From Anaerolineales bacterium (GTDB lineage: Bacteria; Chloroflexota; Anaerolineae; 4572-78; J111): DNA of 64,000 bases. A program made the translations under genes and the position numbers. The notes below the pieces were generated by a model, which was not told where the DNA came from, did no database searches, and saw nothing but the letters and a program-made list of their open reading frames with translations. How positions within the stretch are numbered: position 1 is the first letter of the stretch; each line of letters begins with the position of its first letter. Positions 9,626 to 17,847 of this stretch are shown piece after piece. The stretch covers positions 744,001 to 808,000 of the forward strand of contig JABTUK010000002.1 in assembly GCA_015075405.1 (NCBI GenBank). Reading direction: 5' to 3'.

Positions 9626-11329
9626 GTGACCAAATCTTTTGCTTATAAATGCAATTCTTGTGGCTATACGGATGAGTATATTAAGTTGGTCAGCAGTTGC
9701 CCGGAGTGTGGCGGAGAATGGTTAGAACTTGTCTATAACCTCAACGAAACAGCCTACATCTGGCGGCACGAACTGCCGCAGCGCGATCGAACCATGTGGC
9801 GGTACTGGGAATTACTGCCGATGCTGGATCGAAAGCATATTGTTTCAATGGGTGAAGGCTGGACCCCTTTGCTGCGCGCCGAAAATCTGGGGGCCATGTT
9901 GGGCCGCCGCAATATCTTCATCAAAGATGAAAGACAAGGGCCAACCGCCTCGTTCAAAGATAGACAGGCTTCACTGGCTATTTCGGTGCTGAAAGAAGCC
10001 GACATCAAAGAATTGGTAGTTGCCTCCACCGGCAATGTGGCCATCTCTTATTCAGCTTACTGCGCCCGCTCTGGTATTAAATTGTGGGCCTTTTTAGACA
10101 GCAACGTACCCCATGAAAAGATGCGTGAAGTCACCCTCTACGGCACGGAGGTGATTAAAGTATCCAGCAATTATGACCGGACCAAACAAGTAGCGGCCCA
10201 GTTTGCCAAGTATCGTAACCTCTTTCTGGATAAAGGCGTCAAAGGGATTTCGTCGCGTGAAGCGATGAAAACGCTGGCCTTTGAAATTGCCGAGCAGTTG
10301 GGCCGGCTTAGAGGCGTCGGCTGGGCCGCGCCCGATTGGTATATTCAAGCCGTCAGCGGGGGGATGGGGCCTATTGGGGTTTGGCAGGGGTTTTACGAGC
10401 TATTCAAAATGGGCCTCATCAAAAAAATCCCCAAACTCGCCATTATCCAGACCGAAGGCTGCGCGCCTATGGTCAACAGTTTTCAAAAGGGCCTGGAAAC
10501 GTGCGAGATTGTGGAAAACCCGTCCAGCATTATCAATGTTTTAGCTACCGGCAACCCCGGCCCCGCCTACCCTTTTTTGCGTAATTTGGTTCTGACTTAC
10601 GGCGGCGCCTTTGTCAAAGTAGATGACCAATCTTCCTTCAGAGCTATGCGCGTGATGGCTCAGATGGAAGGTCTTTCCATGGAACCGGCGGCGGCTGTGG
10701 CCTGCGCTGGACTCATCAAGATGGTGCAAGAGCAGCTTATCAGCCCTAACGAAACGGTTGTGGTCAACGCTTCCGGGCATACCTTTCCCGTGGAAAAACA
10801 AATTCTGGAAAATGAAATTGTCAAAAGCCATATCCGGGTTCAAAATCTGGAAAAAGAAGTGGTTGAGGAGGATAACAAAGCCGAACATCGTCCGCGCTAT
10901 TCCACCGAAGCCTTACCCCAGGAAGGGCTGCTCACCGCCTTGCGCCGGCTCGACGACCGGGTTCAAAGCATTGCCATCATCGAGGATGAACCCGATGCCC
11001 GGATATTATTACGGCGCATTTTGCAGTACACCCGCAAATACAATATTTTTGAAGCGGCTGACGGCGACAGCGGGATTAAACTGATCCGGGCCGAAAAACC
11101 TGACCTCGTACTGTTAGACCTGATGATGCCCGGCATAGACGGCTTCACGATTCTCGATATGATGAAAGCCGATGTTGAACTGCGTGATATTCCGGTGATT
11201 GTGATTACCGCCAAAGATTTGACCAGTAAAGATTACAAACGTCTCTCTGGACGAGTCGAGTCTCTCTTACAAAAGGGAGAGTTTATGGAAGAAGAACTAT
11301 TTGAAAGCATTCGCGACGTTTTGAAATAA
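9626..11329 (+). CDS. Threonine synthase-like PLP enzyme fused to a C-terminal receiver domain
   Basis: 567 residues, GTG start 13 bases after the kinase gene. The N-terminus carries a rubredoxin-like zinc ribbon (CNSCGY and CPECGG). Residues ~75-400 form a fold-type II PLP domain with the Schiff-base lysine at K111 (TASFKDRQ) and phosphate-binding loops ASTGNVAIS and SGGMGPIG. This family makes threonine from O-phosphohomoserine, but other PLP lyases look similar, so the substrate is not certain. Residues ~440-567 form a CheY-like receiver with acidic residues IEDEPDA and acceptor Asp 498 (LLDLMMPGIDGF). A receiver on an amino-acid biosynthetic enzyme is unusual. Being between two histidine kinases suggests real phosphorelay control. 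No stop codon or frameshift separates the two halves. Confidence 0.85.
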   Translation: MTKSFAYKCNSCGYTDEYIKLVSSCPECGGEWLELVYNLNETAYIWRHELPQRDRTMWRYWELLPMLDRKHIVSMGEGWTPLLRAENLGAMLGRRNIFIKDERQGPTASFKDRQASLAISVLKEADIKELVVASTGNVAISYSAYCARSGIKLWAFLDSNVPHEKMREVTLYGTEVIKVSSNYDRTKQVAAQFAKYRNLFLDKGVKGISSREAMKTLAFEIAEQLGRLRGVGWAAPDWYIQAVSGGMGPIGVWQGFYELFKMGLIKKIPKLAIIQTEGCAPMVNSFQKGLETCEIVENPSSIINVLATGNPGPAYPFLRNLVLTYGGAFVKVDDQSSFRAMRVMAQMEGLSMEPAAAVACAGLIKMVQEQLISPNETVVVNASGHTFPVEKQILENEIVKSHIRVQNLEKEVVEEDNKAEHRPRYSTEALPQEGLLTALRRLDDRVQSIAIIEDEPDARILLRRILQYTRKYNIFEAADGDSGIKLIRAEKPDLVLLDLMMPGIDGFTILDMMKADVELRDIPVIVITAKDLTSKDYKRLSGRVESLLQKGEFMEEELFESIRDVLK

Positions 11330-11387
11330 TCTCTACCCAGCTCACCTTATTTCAGAGCCATTCAGTTAAAAAGCCGGAGAAGATGCC

Positions 11388-12698
11388 TTGCCCCAGCCAA
11401 ACTATCTCACCACCCCCAAAATATTATACATTGACGACGACCCCATCAACCGCTTACTGGTAAACCGCTTACTGACCAGTTACGACTTTGAAGTCATTGA
11501 AGCCGAAACCGGGCTGGAAGGCTTAACCATTGCCCGCAACGACCCGCCCAACCTGATCCTCATGGACATCAATATGCCCGGTCTCGACGGGCATGAAACT
11601 ACAACCCGTATGCGCAGCATCCCCGTGCTGGAACGCGTCCCTATCGTCGCCCTGACCGCCCGCTCAGCCAAAGGCGAACGCGAGCTGGCTCTGGCGGCCG
11701 GCTGCGATGGCTATATTACCAAACCGATTGATATTGACAATTTTCCCCATAAAATTATTTCCTATCTTGAGGGTCATCGGGATACGATGACCAATGATGA
11801 ACGCCAACATTTTTTGGGCCATTACAGCCACAAGTTGGTCGAGCGCCTGGAAAGCAAAATCATCGAGTTGGAAGAGGCCAACAACCGGCTGCAAAAAATA
11901 GATAAAATCAAATCAGACTTTATTACTGTAGCCGCGCACGAGTTGAGAACCCCTATCACCCTGGTGTATGGCTATGCCCGCCTGCTGCAAGTAGTCGCTA
12001 CCGAGACAGAGCAGACCGAATTTATTGAAGGGGGCGTGGCCGATTTGGCCGGCCGGATTTATCTTTCGGTGCAGCGCTTGAATGAGGTGGTCAACGATAT
12101 TCTAAACATTTCGCTGATTGAAGCCAATGAAATGCGCCTGCTGCAAGAGCCGGTTAATCTGGCCGAAATTATCAACGCCGCCTTGCAAGAACTGAATCCG
12201 GCCAAAAATAATCGTCAACTCAATATCTCGCTGGAACGGCTGGATACGTTACCCACTTTTATCGGCGACAAGAACCGGCTGCGCCAGGCTTTTTGGAATA
12301 TCCTTAGCAATGCTATCAAATACACCCCCGACGGCGGCTCTATTGAGGTCAAGGGCTGGCTCAGCAGCGCGCCGCCCCCCGATGGAGAGGTGCTGGTTTC
12401 AACGTCTCATCCCGGAGAAGAGAGCATCATTATCCTGATCAAAGACACCGGCATCGGTATTGACCGTCTGGAACAAAAAGAGATTTTTCAACACTTTTAT
12501 ACTGCCGGCGATACCACTTATCATAGCTCCAACAAAACAGCTTTTGGCGGCGGCGGCATCGGCTTGGGGCTGCCGATTACGCGCGGCATCATCGAAGCCC
12601 ACGGCGGACGGGTTTGGGTCGAGAGCGAGGGCCGGGATCCGGTTGCTTACCCCGGTAGCCGATTCTACGTTTTATTACCTTTAAAATCAGGGCGCTAG
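11388..12698 (+). CDS. Receiver-histidine kinase (response regulator/sensor kinase hybrid)
   Basis: 436 residues with TTG start; GGAGA at 11375-11379 is the likely ribosome binding site. An N-terminal receiver (IDDDPINR; acceptor Asp 60 in LMDINMPGLDG) is joined by a coiled-coil-like linker (about 140-172) to HisKA with His 184 (AAHELRTPI). A HATPase_c domain follows with NILSNAIKY, DTGIGID and GIGLGLPIT motifs. No membrane segment is seen. The order receiver-then-kinase suits an intermediate in a phosphorelay that takes phosphate from the large hybrid kinase upstream. It is 58 bases downstream of the threonine synthase-receiver gene and probably in the same transcript. Confidence 0.87.
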   Translation: MPQPNYLTTPKILYIDDDPINRLLVNRLLTSYDFEVIEAETGLEGLTIARNDPPNLILMDINMPGLDGHETTTRMRSIPVLERVPIVALTARSAKGERELALAAGCDGYITKPIDIDNFPHKIISYLEGHRDTMTNDERQHFLGHYSHKLVERLESKIIELEEANNRLQKIDKIKSDFITVAAHELRTPITLVYGYARLLQVVATETEQTEFIEGGVADLAGRIYLSVQRLNEVVNDILNISLIEANEMRLLQEPVNLAEIINAALQELNPAKNNRQLNISLERLDTLPTFIGDKNRLRQAFWNILSNAIKYTPDGGSIEVKGWLSSAPPPDGEVLVSTSHPGEESIIILIKDTGIGIDRLEQKEIFQHFYTAGDTTYHSSNKTAFGGGGIGLGLPITRGIIEAHGGRVWVESEGRDPVAYPGSRFYVLLPLKSGR

Positions 12699-12708
12699 AG
12701 CAGACAGG

Positions 12709-13419
12709 GTGAAGACACCGCTCGACGCGATGCAGCCGCAGCTTATCCTGGCTTCCAGTTCACCCCGCCGGCGGGAACTGCTGACCGTTTTAGGCTTACC
12801 GTTTCAAGTCATCACTCCCGGCGCTCCTTTCGCCGTTGACGAAACCCCCTTACCGGGTGAACTGCCAAGCGATCTGGTTCAAAGGTTAAGCCAGCTCAAG
12901 GCGGAAGCTGTGGCCGAAAATTTGAAGCGCTCGGCTTCCTCTTTGCTCGCCCATTCCACCCAAGACAACCCCATTTTCATCATTGCCGCCGATACCGAAG
13001 TTGCTTTAGGGACGCAAATCTTGGGCAAACCCGGCCACTCTATCGCCGCAACGGAGATGCTCCAGGCGCTGCGCCGGCAAGCCCACCAGGTTTACAGCGG
13101 CCTGACCGTCGCCCGGCTCACCGAGGCAGAGCTTACTTTTGTCACTCGTCTGCACCAAAGCACCGTCTGGATGCGTCCCTACAGCGATGCCGAAATTGCC
13201 GCTTATGTTGCCAGCGGCGATCCCCTCGATAAAGCCGGCGCTTACGGCATTCAAAACAAAAGTTTTGCTCCCGTGGCCCGTTGGCAAGGCTGCTTTGCCA
13301 GCATTATGGGCCTACCCCTGGGTGAACTAGCTTCCGCCTTGCGCGAATTGGGGTTACAACTTCCACCCATTGCCCCCCTCTGCAGCCGTTATACCAGCCA
13401 TCCCTGCTGTCAAGAATAG
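12709..13419 (+). CDS. maf: Maf family nucleotide pyrophosphatase
   Basis: 236 residues. The Maf signature near the N-terminus (LILASSSPRRRELL) and the downstream ADTEVALG and DKAGAYGIQ motifs identify the family, which hydrolyses non-canonical or modified nucleoside triphosphates and prevents their incorporation. It starts 10 bases after the kinase stop. Either GTG 12709 or ATG 12730 is possible, and the latter begins directly before the conserved strand. The C-terminal ~25 residues (PPIAPLCSRY...) extend beyond the usual Maf end and are of unknown meaning. It is likely co-transcribed with the signalling genes, although its role is housekeeping. Confidence 0.88.
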   Translation: MKTPLDAMQPQLILASSSPRRRELLTVLGLPFQVITPGAPFAVDETPLPGELPSDLVQRLSQLKAEAVAENLKRSASSLLAHSTQDNPIFIIAADTEVALGTQILGKPGHSIAATEMLQALRRQAHQVYSGLTVARLTEAELTFVTRLHQSTVWMRPYSDAEIAAYVASGDPLDKAGAYGIQNKSFAPVARWQGCFASIMGLPLGELASALRELGLQLPPIAPLCSRYTSHPCCQE

Positions 13420-13544
13420 CCGTAATTTGTTATAATCCACATCGCCACCGCGAAGCAGCGGGACACGAAGAGGCGAGGACGCGAAGAATCTCCTCACCTC
13501 CCCGCCTCATCGCCTCACCCGTCATCGCATCTTAGGAGAAAACT

Positions 13545-14744
13545 TTGGCCCAAATCAGCCCCCTTTCCACCTGGCCCGAAAAAATCAAAGCCTTTTTTGG
13601 AATCAGCTTGCAGGTGATCGCCGTTGTTTTTTTAGCCCGCCTCATTTTAGATATTGGCACCCGTGCTGTTTTCCCTTTTATTCCTCAACTGGCCGCCGGT
13701 CTGGGCTTGAGTGTGGTCAATTTTAGCTGGTTGATTTTTATCCGGGGCATCATCGGTATGGCCGGGCCTGTTTTTGGGGTCTGGTCCGACCGCTACGGAC
13801 GGCGCAAGGTGATGGCGGTGGGCTTGTTATGCCAGACACTGGGCGTGGTCGGCTTAACCCTTTCCTGGCAGTGGTGGGCGGTCGGGCCGATGCTGTTGTT
13901 CGGGCTGGGGCTGACTGCTTTTATTCCGCCCCAGCAGGCTTACATCAGCGACCAGGTGGCTTATCAGCGGCGCGGCCGGGCGCTGGCAATTATCGAGGCT
14001 TCCTGGGCGGTAGCCGCCATTGTCTTTCTGCCCATCGTCGGCTGGCTCATTGACAATTTTGGCTGGCGCTTGCCCTTTTTGCTGCTGGGCCTGTTGAGCC
14101 TGTCAGGGGCGCTGCTAGTCTGGCGTTATTTGCCCCCGGCGGCGCATCACAGCCAGACCCAACTCTCCTGGACAGAGATGCACCGGCTCAGCCTGCGGCC
14201 CAACGTGCTGGCTTCGATAGCCGTGTCGCTGCTGTTGTTTGTAACGGTGGATTGTTTTATTTCGGTCTGGGGCATCTGGCTCAGCGCCGATTATGGCCTG
14301 GAGGCGGCGGCCTTGGGCCTGGTCGCCACCGGCATTGGCCTGGCCGAATTGGCCGGCTCCGGCTCCTCCAGCCTCTTTATTGACCGCCTGGGCAAACGTC
14401 GCGGCAGCGGGCTTGGGCTGCTGCTGAGCGCGCTGATTTTGCTGCTCCTGCCGCTCACCCAGGCTATTTTCTTTTTGGCCGTCGCCACGCTGATTGTCGC
14501 CGGGGCTTTGCTTGAATTTACCATTGTCTCGCTGATCCCGCTCTACTCCGAGCAGGCCCCAGAGGCGCGCGGAACCCTGTTTTCGCTGGTCCTCCTCGGC
14601 GCGAGCATCGGCGGAGCGTTGGGCGCGCCCATTGCGGCGAACTTGTGGGAAGCAACGGGGTTGTGGGGTGTTTGTCTGGTGGCCGGGGGCTGTCTTTTGG
14701 GGGCGTTGGGGTTGATGGGACGTTTTTTGCAGGAAGGGTCGTGA
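13545..14744 (+). CDS. Major facilitator superfamily transporter
   Basis: 399 residues, TTG start with AGGAG at 13534-13538. About twelve hydrophobic segments are visible. The inter-helix 2/3 motif is WSDRYGRRKV, the classic MFS motif, and a second copy FIDRLGKRRG begins the second half. This places it in the inner membrane as a secondary transporter, most like drug/metabolite efflux MFS proteins. The substrate cannot be read from sequence. The 125-base gap after maf contains a GC-rich stretch of repeated cgaag/gcgagg units. Confidence 0.82.
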   Translation: MAQISPLSTWPEKIKAFFGISLQVIAVVFLARLILDIGTRAVFPFIPQLAAGLGLSVVNFSWLIFIRGIIGMAGPVFGVWSDRYGRRKVMAVGLLCQTLGVVGLTLSWQWWAVGPMLLFGLGLTAFIPPQQAYISDQVAYQRRGRALAIIEASWAVAAIVFLPIVGWLIDNFGWRLPFLLLGLLSLSGALLVWRYLPPAAHHSQTQLSWTEMHRLSLRPNVLASIAVSLLLFVTVDCFISVWGIWLSADYGLEAAALGLVATGIGLAELAGSGSSSLFIDRLGKRRGSGLGLLLSALILLLLPLTQAIFFLAVATLIVAGALLEFTIVSLIPLYSEQAPEARGTLFSLVLLGASIGGALGAPIAANLWEATGLWGVCLVAGGCLLGALGLMGRFLQEGS

Positions 14745-14894
14745 GAGGCTGAATATACTCCCTACGCCGGAGGGTTCCCTACCACGACCGGACTCCCCTG
14801 AGACCGGCAAACAGACGATGACTTGGCAGGGTCAACTATCAAATAGTCACTTGTAGTACTGACATCGACAAAAGATTGTCGATAAAAAGGTTAT

Positions 14895-16536
14895 TTAAAC
14901 AGCGACACCGAGGATGAGGAGTAAAGCCCGCATCTCGGTTTGCACTTTACCATATTGAAGATCAAGGTCAGTCTGAGGCTGGGGATTGGGTTCGCTTTTG
15001 GGCTTGGTCACGCTGGCTAAAACGGGTTTAATGACCTTCTCGCGTAAAGTCAGTAAAGGCAGCCATGATTTTAAGAGCGCTGGTTTCGACTTGATAGCGG
15101 CGGGCTGAACCAATTTTGTGGGCCCCAGTTTTGCCGCGCAGTTTTTGAGATCGTAAGCCGCGTGGCGAGGCTGATACTGACTTTCGGGCCAGCCTAACAG
15201 GTCCTGACCTGCTGGGCTAATTGGGAGACGCTGAAGCCTCCCGGTGTTATGGCTAAAGCAAGCACGGCTTGGAGTACGGCCCGCAGCCGAGGGCTGGTTG
15301 AGGTCCAGACCCGCGGTGGGGGTTGAACCGACCTGACCCCGCTGGCCTAAGGTATCCAGGGTGTCATCGGTACAAAGGCTTGGTCAGGGCAGGGAGCCAG
15401 TTGATTGAGAAAGCGCTCCAGGATTTGCTGGAACTGGACGATCAGTTCAGAAATTGATCCAGGCGGCGGGGGCCAGACCAGGCGCGGGCGTTATGCAGCA
15501 TCACTTCAGCCCGGAGAACAGCCTCGCCTTTGGTGTACAACTTGAGGGGTCAAGGGGCAAAATGGGGCTGAAAATGGTCAAGTCGTACTCAGGTCGCTCG
15601 AGGTTTCGTTCTAGTTTGAGCCGGCGGCCCTTAGGACTGCCTTTGAAGTGAGGCCGGCGCTTGCGGCCAAAGATGGTCATGATCTGCCTAAGGGTCCAGT
15701 CAGGCGCGGGTCCGATCAATCAGGGCTTCTGAACACCTGCTCCATTTGAGCCGGACGCCGAAACAGCAGGTTGCGCGAGTACTCCACCTGAAACAACGAA
15801 CAACGGTATTCAGAAACCACTCCGCAGTCGTTCGCTTTCGGGCAGGGCAAAATGGAGACAACTGTTGAGCCAGCGGTGGCAGACCTGACCCAGTTGCCCT
15901 TTGGTGGGTAGCTCCACGAGGTCTCTGCAAGCCAGGTCAAGTCTGCGGCGGTCATTATATCGCTAAAACAGTTGCTTGTCAGTTCCAGAGTTCGCCCGGC
16001 CTGATGGGCCTGACGAGCCAGATATTCGTGCCCATTGAGAATAACCATCGCCGCGAACGGGGATGGCTGCTGATACGGAGGGTGACGTGCCCCATTCCGG
16101 GTCCATGATGAAAAAAAATGGTTGATCATCCGATAATGCTTGCTCAAACTGTGAACTCGACCCTCTGGGCTACGTTTGACATCCCAGACTGCTCCCGATG
16201 CCCGACTGATGATGATCAGAAACAGCCCGACAAAAGCTGGGTCGTCTGGTTTGTATTGTTCAGCCAAGTCATGTTTACGCTCCTCTAATGGGCCCTCCAG
16301 CACTGGAATGTCGTGTTTGTTCGCGTAAGCTTTGACCCGCCGATGGAACCGACCCGACAATCGGATCAGATGCGTTTTGTCCAGGTTCTCATCGCTGCCA
16401 TACAGCCGTCGCCACCAGTAACGAAAGCCGCCCGCCGAGGAGCCAGCCGATGGTAGGCGGTCAGGACAATCCGGTCAGGGCAATCATAACTCCCCTGCAA
16501 ATAATCGGCGTAGGCTGCGCTCAACTGGTCAACCAT
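14895..16536 (-). pseudogene. Decayed large protein of a multicopy bacterial family, several frameshifts
   Basis: Minus-strand coding traces run through this whole segment but change frame repeatedly. It opens at ATG 16536 with AAGGAG just upstream, reading MVDQLSAAYADYLQGSYDC. It then shifts frame near 16440 into GGFRYWWRRLYGSDENLDK, and again near 15720, where EALIDRTRA is followed by two stops before QIMTIFGRKRRPHF. The C-terminus (14895-15113) reads LTLREKVIKPVLASVTKP and ends in GVAV. I recall intact relatives of about 500 residues with LNGHE(Y/F), QVEYSRNLLF and MEQVFQALIDRTR motifs, annotated as hypothetical and often multicopy. I cannot name a function. At least three lesions make this a pseudogene. 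Confidence 0.6.
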
Positions 16537-16649
16537 TGTATCCTCTCCTTCATCTCGCTGATGAAGTGAGCTTAATCAAAATACTTCAATCTTGTCAAAT
16601 GCCCGCAGGGCTGTTTTTGCTGAGCGCAGTCTCAGCAAATGGGTAGAGT

Positions 16650-16758
16650 TTATCGGAAATAAAAATACCTCTCGCCAAGGCGCAAAGAACGCCAAGTTTT
16701 TAAGAGAAAAAACCTTTGCGACTTTGCGTCTTGGCGTGAAAAAAGTTATTTCCGATAA
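16650..16758. repeat. Inverted repeat, cgcaaag/cgccaag hairpin family, copy 1
   Basis: Outer arms TTATCGGAAATAA (16650-16662) and TTATTTCCGATAA (16746-16758) are perfect complements. Inside them, gcgcaaagaacgccaag pairs imperfectly with ctttgcgactttgcgtcttggc. The same inner units recur at 29465-29538. It probably forms a long RNA hairpin. Confidence 0.75.
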
Positions 16759-16768
16759 TGTATAGGTT

Positions 16769-16848
16769 TTTTCCAAGACTGCGCTTGGAAAAGAATGGCG
16801 AATGGGCGAATGGCGAATCAGAATCATCATTCGCCATTCGCCATTCGC
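16769..16848. repeat. Two adjacent hairpins, including gaatggcgaat repeats, copy 1
   Basis: TTTTCCAAG (16769-16777) pairs with CTTGGAAAA (16784-16792). Directly next, a run of gaatggcgaat units (16793-16818) faces its complement attcgccattcgccattcgc (16829-16848). A second copy of the latter family is at 44176-44253. Confidence 0.7.
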
Positions 16849-17051
16849 AAAAAGGATCGACAATTTTTTGTCGCTGTGAATGCCTAAGTGCCTAATACCA
16901 TTGTAGTTAAAGAGGAAATGTAAGGGAAATTACTAGAAATCCGGTCTCAAATATTACGCTGAAACCGGCCAGCCGGTCGAAGGGCCTAGAGTTCGTCCGT
17001 TCGCTACCGCCAAAATGAAAAGTCCTGCTTCAGAAAAACTCGATTGACTCA

Positions 17052-17069
17052 CTGTAAGCGCCCTTACAG
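17052..17069. promoter_or_regulatory. Operator-like dyad CTGTAAG-N4-CTTACAG upstream of the redox cluster
   Basis: Perfect 7-bp arms with a 4-base spacer, 70 bases before the DUF427 start. The core GTAAG-N4-CTTAC has the geometry of Crp/Fnr-family sites (5-bp half-sites, 4-bp spacer). It recurs at 26487-26500 and, with one mismatch, at 28587-28600. A Crp/Fnr regulator is encoded at 24006-24686. The binding partner is inferred. Confidence 0.45.
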
Positions 17070-17139
17070 CTAAAATCTTCTGTCAGCGCTAGAATGGTAT
17101 ACAAGCATCAAACTTGAAGCCAAGAAAGGATTATTCACC

Positions 17140-17415
17140 ATGACCAAAGCCATCTGGAACGGAGTTGTCTTAGCCGACAGTGACAAAACCGTTGTGGTGG
17201 AAGGCAACCACTACTTTCCGCCCGAATCAATTAATCGGCACTATTTTCAAGCCAGTGAAACCCATACCGTGTGCCCCTGGAAAGGGGTTGCCAGCTATTA
17301 TGATGTTGCGGTAGAGGGCCAGGTGAACCGAAACGCAGCCTGGTATTATCCTGACCCCAAGCCAGCAGCCAATAATATCAAGGGATATATTGCCTTTTGG
17401 AAGGGGTCAAAGTAG
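17140..17415 (+). CDS. DUF427 domain-containing protein
   Basis: 91 residues, ATG start with AAAGGA upstream. The short beta-rich sequence with conserved YFP(P/R)ESI, THCPWKG-like (THTVCPWKGVASYYDV) and NAAWYYPDPKPAA motifs is the DUF427 family and is complete in length. The biochemical role of the family is not established. It is the first gene of a run of thioredoxin-fold genes on the same strand, and the dyad at 17052-17069 probably governs the run. Confidence 0.85.
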   Translation: MTKAIWNGVVLADSDKTVVVEGNHYFPPESINRHYFQASETHTVCPWKGVASYYDVAVEGQVNRNAAWYYPDPKPAANNIKGYIAFWKGSK

Positions 17416-17471
17416 AATCAGAACAGGAAAAGCACGCCCTGGCCTGTTCGAGCGGTTTTGGAAATGATGAT

Positions 17472-17830
17472 ATGGTGACTATTGGCGACCCGTTCCCGGA
17501 GACAAACCTAAAACGAGCAGAGGTGAGACGGTTTCCCTGGCGGAGACATGGCGAAGCGGGCGTCACGCGCTGCTCATCTTTCTGCGCCACCTGGGCTGAC
17601 TGCCCTGCCGAGACCACGTGACGCAGTTGCGTCCGTATTATGACGACATCAGAGCTTTGAACACCGAGGTTATCGTTATCTCCTTTGAAACCGGGTATTG
17701 GCTGCAGGTGTGGCTGGCTGAGATGGAAGCGCCCTTCCCGCTGCTGTTGGACCCCGCCCGTAAAGCCGACCGACCGTCCCCCAGTAGCCGATTTGCTGGC
17801 CGCACTCAAGCAACTGCGGGGATATTATAA
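17472..17830 (+). pseudogene. Peroxiredoxin-like (AhpC/TSA) gene with in-frame TGA in a UxxC motif; candidate selenoprotein with frameshifts
   Basis: ATG 17472 opens with VTIGDPFPE, the usual start of the AhpC/TSA-2 type proteins. After ...RAE (about 17522) the frame must shift by one base, as if one G were missing, to continue ETVSLAETW...ALLIFLRHLG. TGA 17597-17599 then falls where relatives have the first Cys of GCPFCR, giving G-U-L-P-C-R. Reading on gives DHVTQLRPYYDDI and ends near LLLDPARKA, where another shift occurs; the C-terminal part is short. A bulged hairpin lies at 17617-17635. Either this is a Sec-encoding gene with assembly indels, or a decaying copy of one. The frameshifts make the pseudogene label the cautious choice. 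Confidence 0.55.
17617..17635 (+). promoter_or_regulatory. Candidate bacterial SECIS hairpin of the peroxiredoxin-like gene
   Basis: GACGC (17620-17624) pairs with GCGTC (17629-17633) around the 4-base loop AGTT. C17617-G17635 and G17618-C17634 extend the stem across a bulged T at 17619. The loop begins 26 bases after the TGA and has a G among its first two bases. These are the features of the published bSECIS model. It was folded by hand. Confidence 0.45.
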
Positions 17831-17847
17831 TGAAGGAGCAATAAAAG

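Larger units (their letters stand above)
16537..17139. other. Intergenic region with stacked hairpins and an operator-like dyad
   Basis: No credible gene lies in these 603 bases. The left half holds three adjacent inverted repeats (16650-16758, 16769-16792 and 16793-16848). The right half holds a 7+7 bp dyad at 17052-17069 upstream of the DUF427 gene. A minus-strand open frame at 16576-16863 only reads through the repeats and is not considered coding. Confidence 0.6.

Noticed and set aside
14115..14810. 231-codon minus-strand ORF opposite the MFS gene
   Set aside because: It is antisense to a clear membrane transporter, has Gln/Arg/Gly-rich low-complexity content and no family features or good start.
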